Below, in pieces: positions 6,301-13,739 of a stretch of DNA of 15,403 bases (position 1 is its first letter; each line of letters begins with the position of its first letter). This DNA comes from an uncultured Sutterella sp. (GTDB lineage Bacteria; Pseudomonadota; Gammaproteobacteria; Burkholderiales; Burkholderiaceae_F), in contig USAL01000037.1 of NCBI GenBank assembly GCA_900552545.1, forward strand, positions 1 to 15,403, given 5' to 3'. The notes under the pieces were generated by a model, which ran no database searches, was not told the DNA's origin, and worked only from the letters and a program-made list of their open reading frames with translations. Position numbers and translations under genes: made by a program.

Positions 6301-6576
6301 ATGAGCGAATTTGCGACCGGAGAGGAAGTCTTTCGCCGGCTTGAAGCCGAGCGGCTTGCACGCATTCATGACGACACGCGCATGCAGTGCAAGGTCTGCT
6401 GGTACATCTACGATCCCGCGGAAGGCTGCGTTGAGAGCCAGACCCCGCCGGGTACGCCCTTCAAGGCCCTGCCCGAGTGGTGGACGTGCCCGGGCTGCGG
6501 CAACGGCAAGCAGGCGTTCCTGCCGCTTGAAGACGACGATGAGGATGAAGACAACGAGGGAAAGGAGCAGGCATGA
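6301..6576 (+). CDS. hupI: HupI-type rubredoxin of the hydrogenase cluster
   Basis: This is a one-iron rubredoxin of the HupI/HoxR kind, a cytoplasmic electron carrier found in uptake-hydrogenase accessory operons and thought to help assemble or protect the small-subunit clusters. The iron ligands are the cysteines of CKVC (C30, C33) and CPGC (C63, C66), in the usual framework WYIYDPAEG, PPGTPFKALPEWW and CPGCGNGKQAF. At 91 residues it exceeds a minimal rubredoxin (about 55) by a 27-residue N-terminal helix-like lead and a strongly acidic tail LEDDDEDEDNEGKEQA. Start choice is uncertain: ATG 6301 has GAGAGGAA directly in front, while ATG 6289, four codons earlier in frame, has no site at normal spacing. 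Its stop overlaps the hupJ start in ATGA, so the two are translationally coupled. Confidence 0.9.
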   Translation: MSEFATGEEVFRRLEAERLARIHDDTRMQCKVCWYIYDPAEGCVESQTPPGTPFKALPEWWTCPGCGNGKQAFLPLEDDDEDEDNEGKEQA

Positions 6577-7325
6577 CTGAACAACCGTCCAAGAACACTG
6601 CCGTTCCCGAGGCGCCCGTCACGCTCATCTCGCGTCCGAAGGCCTTTGATCGCAACACGGCCGCGCGCGAGTACGAAAAGGAGCACCCGGAATTTGCCGA
6701 GCTGCGCATGAAGGCCATGCGCGCGCGGCACGCGGGCACGCATCTCAAGATTTTTCAGACCGAGCCCTCGCAGTTTTTTGTGAACGGCATGAACGCCATT
6801 CTTGCCACGCGCATGCAGGGACTGCCGATCGTGAACCCCAAGCTCGCCGTGAGAAGCGCGCCCTTTGTGAAGACGGCTTTGAAGGACGGCACCGAGGCCT
6901 GGTTCGGGGTCATCGTCACCCCCTGGTCGGTGCAGGCGATTTTGGCGCCCGCGCAGCGCGAAGGCTGGAAGTTCGTCCCCGCCGGCGCCGTCGACGAAGT
7001 AGAGTTGCAGGGAGGCGTCTTTCGCTTCATGTCGTGCGCGGACTCGACGCTCGGGCACTACCGCATGTGCGCTTTGAAGAGCCCCGTCTTTGATCTTGCG
7101 GATCAGGCAACGGCCGACGCCTTTGCCGCGGCCTGCATGGATCTGATGATGGGAAAGTCCCCCCTTACCGAAGAGCCCGAGCCCGAGCCCGAACCTGATC
7201 CGCTCACGAAGAACACAGAAGAGCCTGAAGAGCCCACGCCGGCGCTCACCCGCCGCGGGCTCATCAAGCGCTGGAGCACGGGACAGACACCAAGCACAAC
7301 CCGCCGCAACGGAGACCAATCATGA
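6573..7325 (+). CDS. hupJ: [NiFe]-hydrogenase assembly chaperone HupJ/HybE
   Basis: The HybE/HupJ family binds hydrogenase precursors and guards against premature Tat export. The core lies at about 82-195: QGLPIVNPKLAV, FGVIVTPWSVQAILAP (matching GCVITPWMLSAVIFP of HybE), FRFMSCADSTLGHYRMCALKS and a helix ending CMDLMM. The 250 residues far exceed HybE (162). The extra parts are an N-terminal extension of about 70 residues and a Glu/Pro linker (EPEPEPEPDP near 201-210, then EEPEEP). After the linker comes RRGLIKRW, which corresponds to the basic C-terminal RRALLFG motif of HybE. The ATG has an ideal AAGGAG site and overlaps hupI by four bases; the stop overlaps hupK in the same way, so translation of hupI, hupJ and hupK is coupled. 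No rubredoxin motif occurs in this protein itself. Confidence 0.88.
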   Translation: MTEQPSKNTAVPEAPVTLISRPKAFDRNTAAREYEKEHPEFAELRMKAMRARHAGTHLKIFQTEPSQFFVNGMNAILATRMQGLPIVNPKLAVRSAPFVKTALKDGTEAWFGVIVTPWSVQAILAPAQREGWKFVPAGAVDEVELQGGVFRFMSCADSTLGHYRMCALKSPVFDLADQATADAFAAACMDLMMGKSPLTEEPEPEPEPDPLTKNTEEPEEPTPALTRRGLIKRWSTGQTPSTTRRNGDQS

Positions 7326-8443
7326 GCTTTACCGAAGGTTCAGTCATCATCGACGTCGACGCCTCCACTCCGGGGGTGACGCGCGTGCGCACCCGCTCGA
7401 CGCGGGCGGGCGAAATCGCCCGCGCGATGGCCGGGCAGCGGGTCGATTCATCGCCGCCCCTGACGCTCTTCTCGAGCCTCTACGCCCTCTGCCCGCAGGC
7501 GCATTTGGGAGCATTTCGCAGTGCGCTCGCTTCCACCACGGGGCAGCCGCTTCCCGACGTCGAGCGGCGCATCGTCTATGAGCTGATGGGCGAGCATCTG
7601 CGGTTTCTTGCCTTTGACGCCCCCAACGCCGTGGGCATCAAGTCCGATCCGGACGTGAAGAAGCTTGGCGCCCTGCGCTCGCTTCTGACGCGCACCTTTG
7701 CTGGGCCCAATCCCGACTACGAAATGTTGGATGAAGCGCTTGAGCCCTTGATCGAGGACTTCGGCTCGGGCTGCCCAATTGAAAAGTTCCACGCGCTCAA
7801 TTCCCTTCCCGACTTTGAGGCGTGGATGATGCGCGGCGTCACGGCCGCGGCGCGCCTCTATTCGCAGCTTTGGGAAAACGTCCCGTGCCGCGCGCAGACG
7901 GCCGTCCCGATGCTCTCGCCTGCGCTCTCGGTGAACGAGATCAACACCTGGTTTGCCGACGGCATTTCGGCCAGCGAACCGACGGTGCACGGCACGCCCT
8001 ACCAGACGAGTGCGCTCGGCCGCCACGACGACCATCCGTTGTTGGCTGAAATCCGCGAGCAGTACAGCTGCGGCGTGCGCACGCAGTTTGCCGCGAGGCT
8101 CATTGATCTCATGCAGTACTGGCTTGAGCGCCGGCTGCCGCAGGGGGTGATCAAGGCGGGGTCGCCTGAAGCGGGCTGCGGGCTAGCGGCCGTGCAGTGC
8201 GCGCGAGGGATGCTCATAACGCGCATCAACGTCGAGGGCGAGACGATCGCGCGCGTACAGATCATTGCACCCACCGAGTGGAACTTTGCGCCCGACAGCG
8301 CCGCGCAGGCCGTCCTTGAATCGATCGACTTTCAGAGCGAAGCGCAGTACCGCGCCGACGCCGCCTGGGTGATCGCCGCGGTCGACCCGTGCGTGCCCTA
8401 CCACATTCGTTTTGCGGCCGCCCCCGGCGCCGAGAAGGCATAA
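7322..8443 (+). CDS. hupK: Hydrogenase large-subunit-like assembly scaffold HupK/HoxV
   Basis: HupK/HoxV proteins are shortened, non-catalytic relatives of the [NiFe]-hydrogenase large subunit, proposed to act as a scaffold holding the Fe(CN)2CO unit during maturation. At 373 residues it is much shorter than a large subunit. The N-terminal motif is SLYALCPQAH (52-61), aligning with RxCGxCxxxH of active enzymes. The C-terminal motif is DPCVPYH (355-361), aligning with DPCxxCxxH. One cysteine of each CxxC pair is kept (C57, C357) and the other is tyrosine (Y54, Y360), while both histidines remain. The block RGMLITRINVEG followed by APTEWNFAP resembles the large-subunit region before its C-terminus. 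There is no cleavable C-terminal extension beyond 12 residues. Identity rests on these motifs and the hupJ-hupK-hypA order. The start overlaps hupJ by four bases. Confidence 0.88.
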   Translation: MSFTEGSVIIDVDASTPGVTRVRTRSTRAGEIARAMAGQRVDSSPPLTLFSSLYALCPQAHLGAFRSALASTTGQPLPDVERRIVYELMGEHLRFLAFDAPNAVGIKSDPDVKKLGALRSLLTRTFAGPNPDYEMLDEALEPLIEDFGSGCPIEKFHALNSLPDFEAWMMRGVTAAARLYSQLWENVPCRAQTAVPMLSPALSVNEINTWFADGISASEPTVHGTPYQTSALGRHDDHPLLAEIREQYSCGVRTQFAARLIDLMQYWLERRLPQGVIKAGSPEAGCGLAAVQCARGMLITRINVEGETIARVQIIAPTEWNFAPDSAAQAVLESIDFQSEAQYRADAAWVIAAVDPCVPYHIRFAAAPGAEKA

Positions 8444-8453
8444 GTAAAGCGCC

Positions 8454-8867
8454 ATGCATGAAGTTTCCATTGCCGAGGGCATAGCTTCGGCCGTTCAAAG
8501 CGCCGTGGGCGAAAAGACCTCGGTCGTGAGCGTGCGCGTTGCCGTGGGAGAGCTCGCGGGCGTCGACGTCGACGCGCTTCTCTTTGCCTGGCAGTCCGTC
8601 CGAAAGGGCGGTCCGCTTGAGGCGGCGCAGCTTGTCGTCGAGCGCCCCGCCGGGCGCGCCTGGTGCATGCACTGCGAAAAGGAAGTGGCGCTGCACCGCC
8701 ACGGCGACCCCTGCCCCGAATGCGGAGGCTATCAGCTTCTTGCCACGCAGGGCCACGAACTGCAGGTGCTTGACGTCGAGGTGCCGGCCGATGAGCCGCA
8801 AGAAACCGGCGGCAACCAGGAAGACGCCGATGACGTCCAAGACGACGCCTCCCCCGGCAGCCTCTGA
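8454..8867 (+). CDS. hypA: Hydrogenase nickel insertion protein HypA
   Basis: HypA is the zinc-containing nickel metallochaperone that works with HypB to insert nickel into the large subunit in the cytoplasm. The start is fixed by the essential MHE nickel site (H2) at the N-terminus. The zinc knuckles are CMHC (C71, C74) and CPEC (C87, C90). Other family blocks are VSIAEGI, VRVAVGELAGVD and the C-terminal GHELQVLDVEV. The 137 residues exceed the usual 113-118 because of an acidic, probably disordered tail after DVEV, rich in D, E and Q. It follows hupK by ten bases with only a poor ribosome site, so it may depend on translation from upstream. hypB starts 77 bases after its stop. Confidence 0.96.
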   Translation: MHEVSIAEGIASAVQSAVGEKTSVVSVRVAVGELAGVDVDALLFAWQSVRKGGPLEAAQLVVERPAGRAWCMHCEKEVALHRHGDPCPECGGYQLLATQGHELQVLDVEVPADEPQETGGNQEDADDVQDDASPGSL

Positions 8868-8944
8868 GGACTGCGCAAGACGCAAATGTCCTAAAAAAGG
8901 CCTTGAAAAGAATTCACACCCATTGATTTTGGAGATTAACGACC

Positions 8945-9763
8945 ATGTGCACCACCTGCGGCTGCGGCGATCCGCACAGCCATACCCACGTTGATGAAAA
9001 CGGCAACATCGTCACCCATACGCATTCCCACGATCATGGGCACGATCACGGCCACGAGCATCATCACCATCACGACCATGACCATGATCACGGCGCTGCG
9101 ACGCGCACCGTCGCCGTCGGCATGGACATCCTCGCGCGCAACAACGAGGTTGCCGCGGTGAACCGCGCGTTTTTTGCCGCCAACAAGATTCTTGCGCTCA
9201 ACTTCGTGAGCTCCCCGGGCTCCGGCAAGACCGAGCTTCTTTGCGCCACCGTGCGCGCCAAGCCTGAAAACGCCCCCGAAATTCTCGTGATTGAGGGCGA
9301 CCAGCAGACCGACAACGACGCCAACCGCATCCGCGAAACGGGCGCCCGCGCAATCCAGATCAATACCGGCAAGGGCTGCCATCTCGATGCCGAACAGGTA
9401 AAGCTTGCGTTGCAGGAAGCCAAGCCCACGGCCGAAAGCCTCGTTTTCATTGAAAACGTCGGCAACCTCGTGTGCCCGGCCGAATTTGATCTCGGCGAAG
9501 CGCACAAGGTGGTCGTCATCTCGGTCACCGAAGGCGACGACAAGCCGCTCAAGTACCCGGACATGTTCGCTGCGGCCGATCTCATGATCATCAACAAGAT
9601 CGACCTCGCTCCCTACGTGAAGTTCGACCTCGACAAGTGCGAGGAGAACGCCCGGCGCGTCAATCCCTCGATCCGGTCGATCCGGATGTCCGCGACCACG
9701 GGCGAAGGGATGCAGAAGTGGTGGGCGTGGCTTACCGCCAACCTGACGCTTGCGCAGTTCTAA
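8945..9763 (+). CDS. hypB: Hydrogenase nickel incorporation GTPase HypB with His-rich metal region
   Basis: HypB is the GTPase that drives nickel delivery to the hydrogenase large subunit together with HypA. It carries three metal regions: the N-terminal CTTCGCG (the high-affinity nickel motif CxxCGC, residues 2-7), a His/Asp/Gly stretch at 11-49 with 18 histidines (nickel storage, as in rhizobial HypB), and the GTPase-domain site GKGCHLD (C145, H146) with C177 in NVGNLVCPAEFDLGE. The GTP-binding motifs are SSPGSGKT (89-96), EGD near 117-119 and NKID (217-220), with MSATTGEG near the end. The 272-residue length fits the class with the long histidine insert. GGAG lies about ten bases before the ATG. 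Having both the CxxCGC and the long His tract suggests combined nickel insertion and storage. Confidence 0.97.
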   Translation: MCTTCGCGDPHSHTHVDENGNIVTHTHSHDHGHDHGHEHHHHHDHDHDHGAATRTVAVGMDILARNNEVAAVNRAFFAANKILALNFVSSPGSGKTELLCATVRAKPENAPEILVIEGDQQTDNDANRIRETGARAIQINTGKGCHLDAEQVKLALQEAKPTAESLVFIENVGNLVCPAEFDLGEAHKVVVISVTEGDDKPLKYPDMFAAADLMIINKIDLAPYVKFDLDKCEENARRVNPSIRSIRMSATTGEGMQKWWAWLTANLTLAQF

Positions 9764-9813
9764 GGCGCAAGGCCGGTATTTGGGAAAAGACAGCAAAAAG
9801 CGCCTCGCAGACC

Positions 9814-12189
9814 ATGACGAAGCTTCTTCGCACCTACCGCATCACGGGGCTTGTGCAGGGCGTGGGCTTTCGGCCGACGCTCTGGCATACGGCCCGCTCC
9901 TTGGGCCTTGCCGGCACCGTCAACAACGACGCCTCGGGCGTGACGGCCGTGGTCGAGGGCGAGGAAGCCGTGCTCGCGCTTTTTCCCGACACATTGCGGC
10001 GCGACATCGCGCGCGATGCGCCCCTGGCGCGCATCGACTCGATCGACTTGGTCGACGAATCGCCCGCCCAGGGCCTCACCGACTTTCGCATCACCGAAAG
10101 CCGCGAGGGTGCGGCGCACACGATGGTGACGCCCGACGCCGCAACATGCCGGGCGTGTGCCGCCGACATGTTTGATCCCAAGAACCGCCGCTGGCGCTAC
10201 GCCTTTACGAACTGCACGCACTGCGGCCCGCGCTTTACGATCACGCGCCGCATCCCCTACGACCGGCGGCAGACCTCGATGGCGCACTTTGTGATGTGCC
10301 CCGCTTGCCAGCGCGAATACGAGGATCCTTCCGACCGGCGCTTTCACGCGCAGCCCAACGCCTGCCCGGTCTGCGGCCCGCAGCTCAAGCTCCTCGACCG
10401 CGAGGGAAAGGCTGTCGTTTGCGACGATCCGATCGCCGCGACGCTCAAGGCGCTTCGCGAAGGAAAAATCGTTGCGATCAAGGGGCTCGGGGGCTTTCAC
10501 TTGGCGTGCGACGCCTGCTCCAAGGAAGCGGTGGCGTTGTTGCGCGAGCGCAAGACGCGCCGCGACAAGCCCTTTGCGTTGATGACTGCGAACCTCGCCA
10601 CCGCCCGGCAATGGGCGCAGGTGCGCGAGGTCGAAGCGCACGAGCTGCAGCTTCCCTCGCACCCCATCGTGCTGATGAAAAAGACCGCCTCGGTCGACGC
10701 GGCGATGCCGTTGGTGGCCCCGGGGCGTTCTGAAATCGGGATCATGCTGGCCTACACGCCCGTGCACCTGCTCCTGTTTCACGAAGCGGCCGGGCGCCCG
10801 CAGGGGCTCGAGTGGCTCGATCACGACGTCGTGCCGCTCACGCTCGTGATGACAAGCGCAAACCCCAGAGGCGAGCCGCTTGTGACCGACAACGACCAGG
10901 CCGTTGCGAAACTCGGGGCGAATGCCGATCTCTTTTTGGTGCACAACCGCGACATCGTCTGCCGGTGCGACGACTCGGTGGTGCGCGTCATTGTTGATAC
11001 GCCCCGGATCGTGCGCCGTGCAAGAGGCTTTACGCCCCTTGCGGTCAAGACCCATTTTGATGCCACGGGCATCGTGGCTCTCGGGGCGTCGCTTAAGGTG
11101 ACGGCCGCCGTCGGCCGCGGCAACGAGGTCTTTGTGACCGAACACGTGGGCGACACCGAAAATCCAGCGGTCTGCGCGGCCTTGAAGGAGTCGGTGGCGC
11201 ACTTTCTCGACATCCTTGAAGTGAAGCCCCGCGCCATCGCCTGCGACCTGCACCCGGACTTCTTTACAACCAGGCTTGCGCACGAAATGAGCGAGGAGTT
11301 ACAGCTCCCTCTTATCACCGTGCAGCACCACCACGCCCATGCTGCGGCCGTTGCGGCCGAGTACGGCATCGACGGCCCCTATGCGGGGTTGACGCTTGAC
11401 GGCGTGGGCTTGGGGCTTGAGAACGACATCTGGGGGTGCGAGCTTCTTTCCTGCAGCGGTGCTGCCATGCAGCGCCTCGGGCACCTCGCGCCGATGGCGC
11501 TTCCGGGCGGCGACAAGGCCGCGCGCGAGCCCTGGCGCATGGGAGCCTCGCTTCTCTCCTTAATCGGGCGCGACGACCTGATCGGGCGCTTCTGGCCCAG
11601 GTACGCCAAGCTTCCGATGGCCGCGCTCATTCACAACGCACATCTGACGCGCACGACCTCCTCGGCCGGGCGCCTCTTTGACGGCGTCGCCGCCCTCCTG
11701 GGGCTTTGCGAAACGGTGCAGGACGAGGCCTATGCCGCGATGCTTCTCGAATCGACGGCGGAGCGCTTTTCCGGCCCCTACCCCGTGCTTGAAGGCGGCT
11801 GGACGGTGGCCGAGGACGGCGTGCTTCGGGTTGACGGGTTGATTGCCGCCATCGTCGATCGCATGGAGGCCTCGCGCGAGGCCGCGCCTGACGTTCTTGA
11901 GGCTGCGAGAAACGAGTCTGCGGCGCTCTTTCACGGCACGCTTTCAGCGGCTCTGGCCGACTGGGTGGAGCGCCTTGTTCCCGCCGGCACGCCGGTGTGC
12001 ATGGCGGGCGGCTCGTTTTTATACCGTTATCTTTCGAGCGACCTCCCGAGAAGGCTTGAGAAGATGGGCTTCAGCGTGCATCTCCCGAAGCAGCTTCCGC
12101 CCGGCGACGGCGCCGTGAGCTTCGGGCAGTGCGCGGTCGCAGCCCGACGACTTGCCTCGGGCTCGGAGAGCGGCACTACAAGTTTTTAA
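9814..12189 (+). CDS. hypF: Carbamoyltransferase HypF
   Basis: HypF uses carbamoyl phosphate and ATP to carbamoylate the C-terminal cysteine of HypE, the first step in making the active-site cyanides. The 791 residues contain, in order, an acylphosphatase domain with GLVQGVGFRP (12-21), two zinc fingers (C112/C115 with C134/C137, and C162/C165 with C184/C187), a YrdC-like domain beginning near VAIKGLGGFH (220-229) with RKTRRDKPFALM, and a Kae1-like carbamoyltransferase domain with VQHHHAHAAA (H505, H507, H509), TLDGVGLG, DIWGCE and ALPGGDKAAREPW. Near the end, GGSFLYRYL stands where the family has GGVxxNxxL, so the usual asparagine is tyrosine. The ATG at 9814 is set by the MTKLLRTYRI start of the acylphosphatase domain; its ribosome site is weak. 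The frame is open back to 9637, but that portion lies inside hypB. Confidence 0.96.
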   Translation: MTKLLRTYRITGLVQGVGFRPTLWHTARSLGLAGTVNNDASGVTAVVEGEEAVLALFPDTLRRDIARDAPLARIDSIDLVDESPAQGLTDFRITESREGAAHTMVTPDAATCRACAADMFDPKNRRWRYAFTNCTHCGPRFTITRRIPYDRRQTSMAHFVMCPACQREYEDPSDRRFHAQPNACPVCGPQLKLLDREGKAVVCDDPIAATLKALREGKIVAIKGLGGFHLACDACSKEAVALLRERKTRRDKPFALMTANLATARQWAQVREVEAHELQLPSHPIVLMKKTASVDAAMPLVAPGRSEIGIMLAYTPVHLLLFHEAAGRPQGLEWLDHDVVPLTLVMTSANPRGEPLVTDNDQAVAKLGANADLFLVHNRDIVCRCDDSVVRVIVDTPRIVRRARGFTPLAVKTHFDATGIVALGASLKVTAAVGRGNEVFVTEHVGDTENPAVCAALKESVAHFLDILEVKPRAIACDLHPDFFTTRLAHEMSEELQLPLITVQHHHAHAAAVAAEYGIDGPYAGLTLDGVGLGLENDIWGCELLSCSGAAMQRLGHLAPMALPGGDKAAREPWRMGASLLSLIGRDDLIGRFWPRYAKLPMAALIHNAHLTRTTSSAGRLFDGVAALLGLCETVQDEAYAAMLLESTAERFSGPYPVLEGGWTVAEDGVLRVDGLIAAIVDRMEASREAAPDVLEAARNESAALFHGTLSAALADWVERLVPAGTPVCMAGGSFLYRYLSSDLPRRLEKMGFSVHLPKQLPPGDGAVSFGQCAVAARRLASGSESGTTSF

Positions 12190-12221
12190 CGCATCGTCAT
12201 TTTTTTGAAGGTTTCTGATCC

Positions 12222-12464
12222 ATGTGTTTAGCCATTCCCGCAAAAATCATTTCCGTTGACGGCACCACGGCGCACTGCGAAATGTCGGGCGTCACCAAGG
12301 ACGTCGACATCTCGCTCACCCCTCAGGCCAAGGCCGGCGACTGGGTGATCGTGCACGTGGGCTTTGCTCTGCAGGTAATCGACCCCGAGAAGGCGGCCGA
12401 GACGCTTGCTGCGATGCAGGCCGTGGCCGACGCCCAAAAGAGCGTCGCTGTTGGCGCCATGTAA
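12222..12464 (+). CDS. hypC: Hydrogenase maturation chaperone HypC
   Basis: HypC is a small chaperone that carries the iron centre: with HypD it receives the Fe-CN/CO unit and then docks on the large-subunit precursor. The start is confirmed by MCLAIPAKI, whose C2 is the essential ligand and binding residue. The conserved HVGFALQ with H45 follows, and the protein ends in the usual alanine-rich helix. At 80 residues it has normal length. GAAGG lies about ten bases ahead of the ATG. It follows hypF by 32 bases and precedes hypD by 55. It groups with HypC rather than the paralogue HupF because of its place in hypFCDE; no second hypC/hupF copy is in the window. Confidence 0.96.
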   Translation: MCLAIPAKIISVDGTTAHCEMSGVTKDVDISLTPQAKAGDWVIVHVGFALQVIDPEKAAETLAAMQAVADAQKSVAVGAM

Positions 12465-12519
12465 GGCAAAGAAAGCCTTTCAAGAAGAAGTTTTCGCCGC
12501 AAGAAAGGTCCGTCACCCC

Positions 12520-13653
12520 ATGAACAAGAACAACAATCCCTACATCACCGAATTTCGCGACAAGGACAAGGCGCAGCTTCTGGTACGGCAGATTGCCGCA
12601 GAAGCCCGCCCCGAGAAGCGCTACCGCTTCATGGAATTCTGCGGCGGTCACACGCACGTTCTGGCGCGCTGGGGCCTGCAGGATCTGCTGCCCGAGAACA
12701 TCCGCATGATTCACGGCCCGGGCTGCCCGGTGTGCGTGCTGCCGATCGGACGCATCGACATGGCGCTTGACCTCGCGCTCAACAACCACGTGACGCTGTG
12801 CACGTACGCCGACATGATGCGCGTACCCGGAAGCGGCGGCCAGACGCTCTTTAAAGCCAAGGCTCAGGGCGCGGACGTGCGCATGGTCTATTCGCCCACG
12901 GACGCGCTTGCGGCCGCGCGCGAGAACCCCGACAAGGAAGTCGTCTTCTTTGCGATCGGCTTTGAGACCACGACGCCGCCTACGGCGGCGGCCCTTAAGA
13001 TCGCCCGCGCGCAGGGGCTCAAGAACTTCTCGGTCGTCTGCTCGCATGTGTTGACGCCTTCGGCCATGACCCACATCATGCAGACGCACGGCAAGGACGC
13101 CGCACCCTTTCTCGACGGCCTTGTGGGGCCCGCGCACGTCTCGACCATCATTGGCGAAAAGCCCTACCGCGACTTCGTCGACGAGTGGAACATCCCGATC
13201 GTGATCTGCGGCTTTGAGCCTCTGGACATGCTCATGAGCATCCTGATGCTTGTGCGTCAGGTCAACGACGGCCGTGCGGTGGTTGAAAACGAATTCGAGC
13301 GCGCCGTCCCTGTCGACGGCAATCCGACCGCGATTGCGCTCATGCAGGAAGTCTTCGAACTGCGCGAGAAGTTTGCCTGGCGAGGCTTGGGCGAGCTTGC
13401 GCAGAGCGCGCTCAAGCTTTCAGAGGCCTACGCCGACTTTGATGCGGAAAAGCGCTTTGGTCTCGTCGAGCACTTCGTGCCCGACAACAAGGCCTGCGCC
13501 TGCGGCGAAATCCTGCGCGGCGAAAAGGAGCCGCGCGACTGCAAGCTCTTCGGCACGGTCTGCACGCCGATTCATCCGGTGGGCGCCTGCATGGTCTCAA
13601 GCGAAGGCGCCTGCGCGGCCTACTTCAGCTACCAGAGCCGCAACCGCGGGTAA
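12520..13653 (+). CDS. hypD: Hydrogenase formation protein HypD
   Basis: HypD is the [4Fe-4S] protein that, in complex with HypC and HypE, is the assembly platform on which the Fe(CN)2CO group is built. The 377 residues carry all the signature motifs: EFCGGHTH with C41, GPGCPVCVLP with C69 and C72 (the same positions as in E. coli HypD), AIGFETTTPP, and the C-terminal iron-sulfur region CACGEILRGE, RDCKLFGTVCTP, VGACMVSSEGACAAYF. The ATG at 12520 is chosen over the longer open frame because MNKNNNPYITEF gives the normal length and AAAGG precedes it. It lies between hypC and hypE, as usual. The 86-base gap to hypE contains short GC-rich inverted repeats but no T-run. Confidence 0.97.
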   Translation: MNKNNNPYITEFRDKDKAQLLVRQIAAEARPEKRYRFMEFCGGHTHVLARWGLQDLLPENIRMIHGPGCPVCVLPIGRIDMALDLALNNHVTLCTYADMMRVPGSGGQTLFKAKAQGADVRMVYSPTDALAAARENPDKEVVFFAIGFETTTPPTAAALKIARAQGLKNFSVVCSHVLTPSAMTHIMQTHGKDAAPFLDGLVGPAHVSTIIGEKPYRDFVDEWNIPIVICGFEPLDMLMSILMLVRQVNDGRAVVENEFERAVPVDGNPTAIALMQEVFELREKFAWRGLGELAQSALKLSEAYADFDAEKRFGLVEHFVPDNKACACGEILRGEKEPRDCKLFGTVCTPIHPVGACMVSSEGACAAYFSYQSRNRG

Positions 13654-13739
13654 GAGCCCTGAGGCATTAAAGCCTTGCGGCGCGGCAGCCGCCCTCGACC
13701 ATTGAATTTGAAAAAGAACACACGTTAAAGAGATTCGTT

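Noticed and set aside
9040..9095. Short tandem repeat or CRISPR-like array in the CAT/CAC/GAC-rich stretch
   Set aside because: It is the codon pattern of the HypB histidine tract, in frame with an intact GTPase domain.
9637..9813. N-terminal extension of HypF by 59 codons
   Set aside because: This portion overlaps the end of hypB and has no homology; the ATG at 9814 begins the acylphosphatase domain.
9760..11283. A 507-codon open frame antisense to hypF
   Set aside because: Composition is that of a GC-rich shadow frame, and all HypF motifs are on the plus strand.
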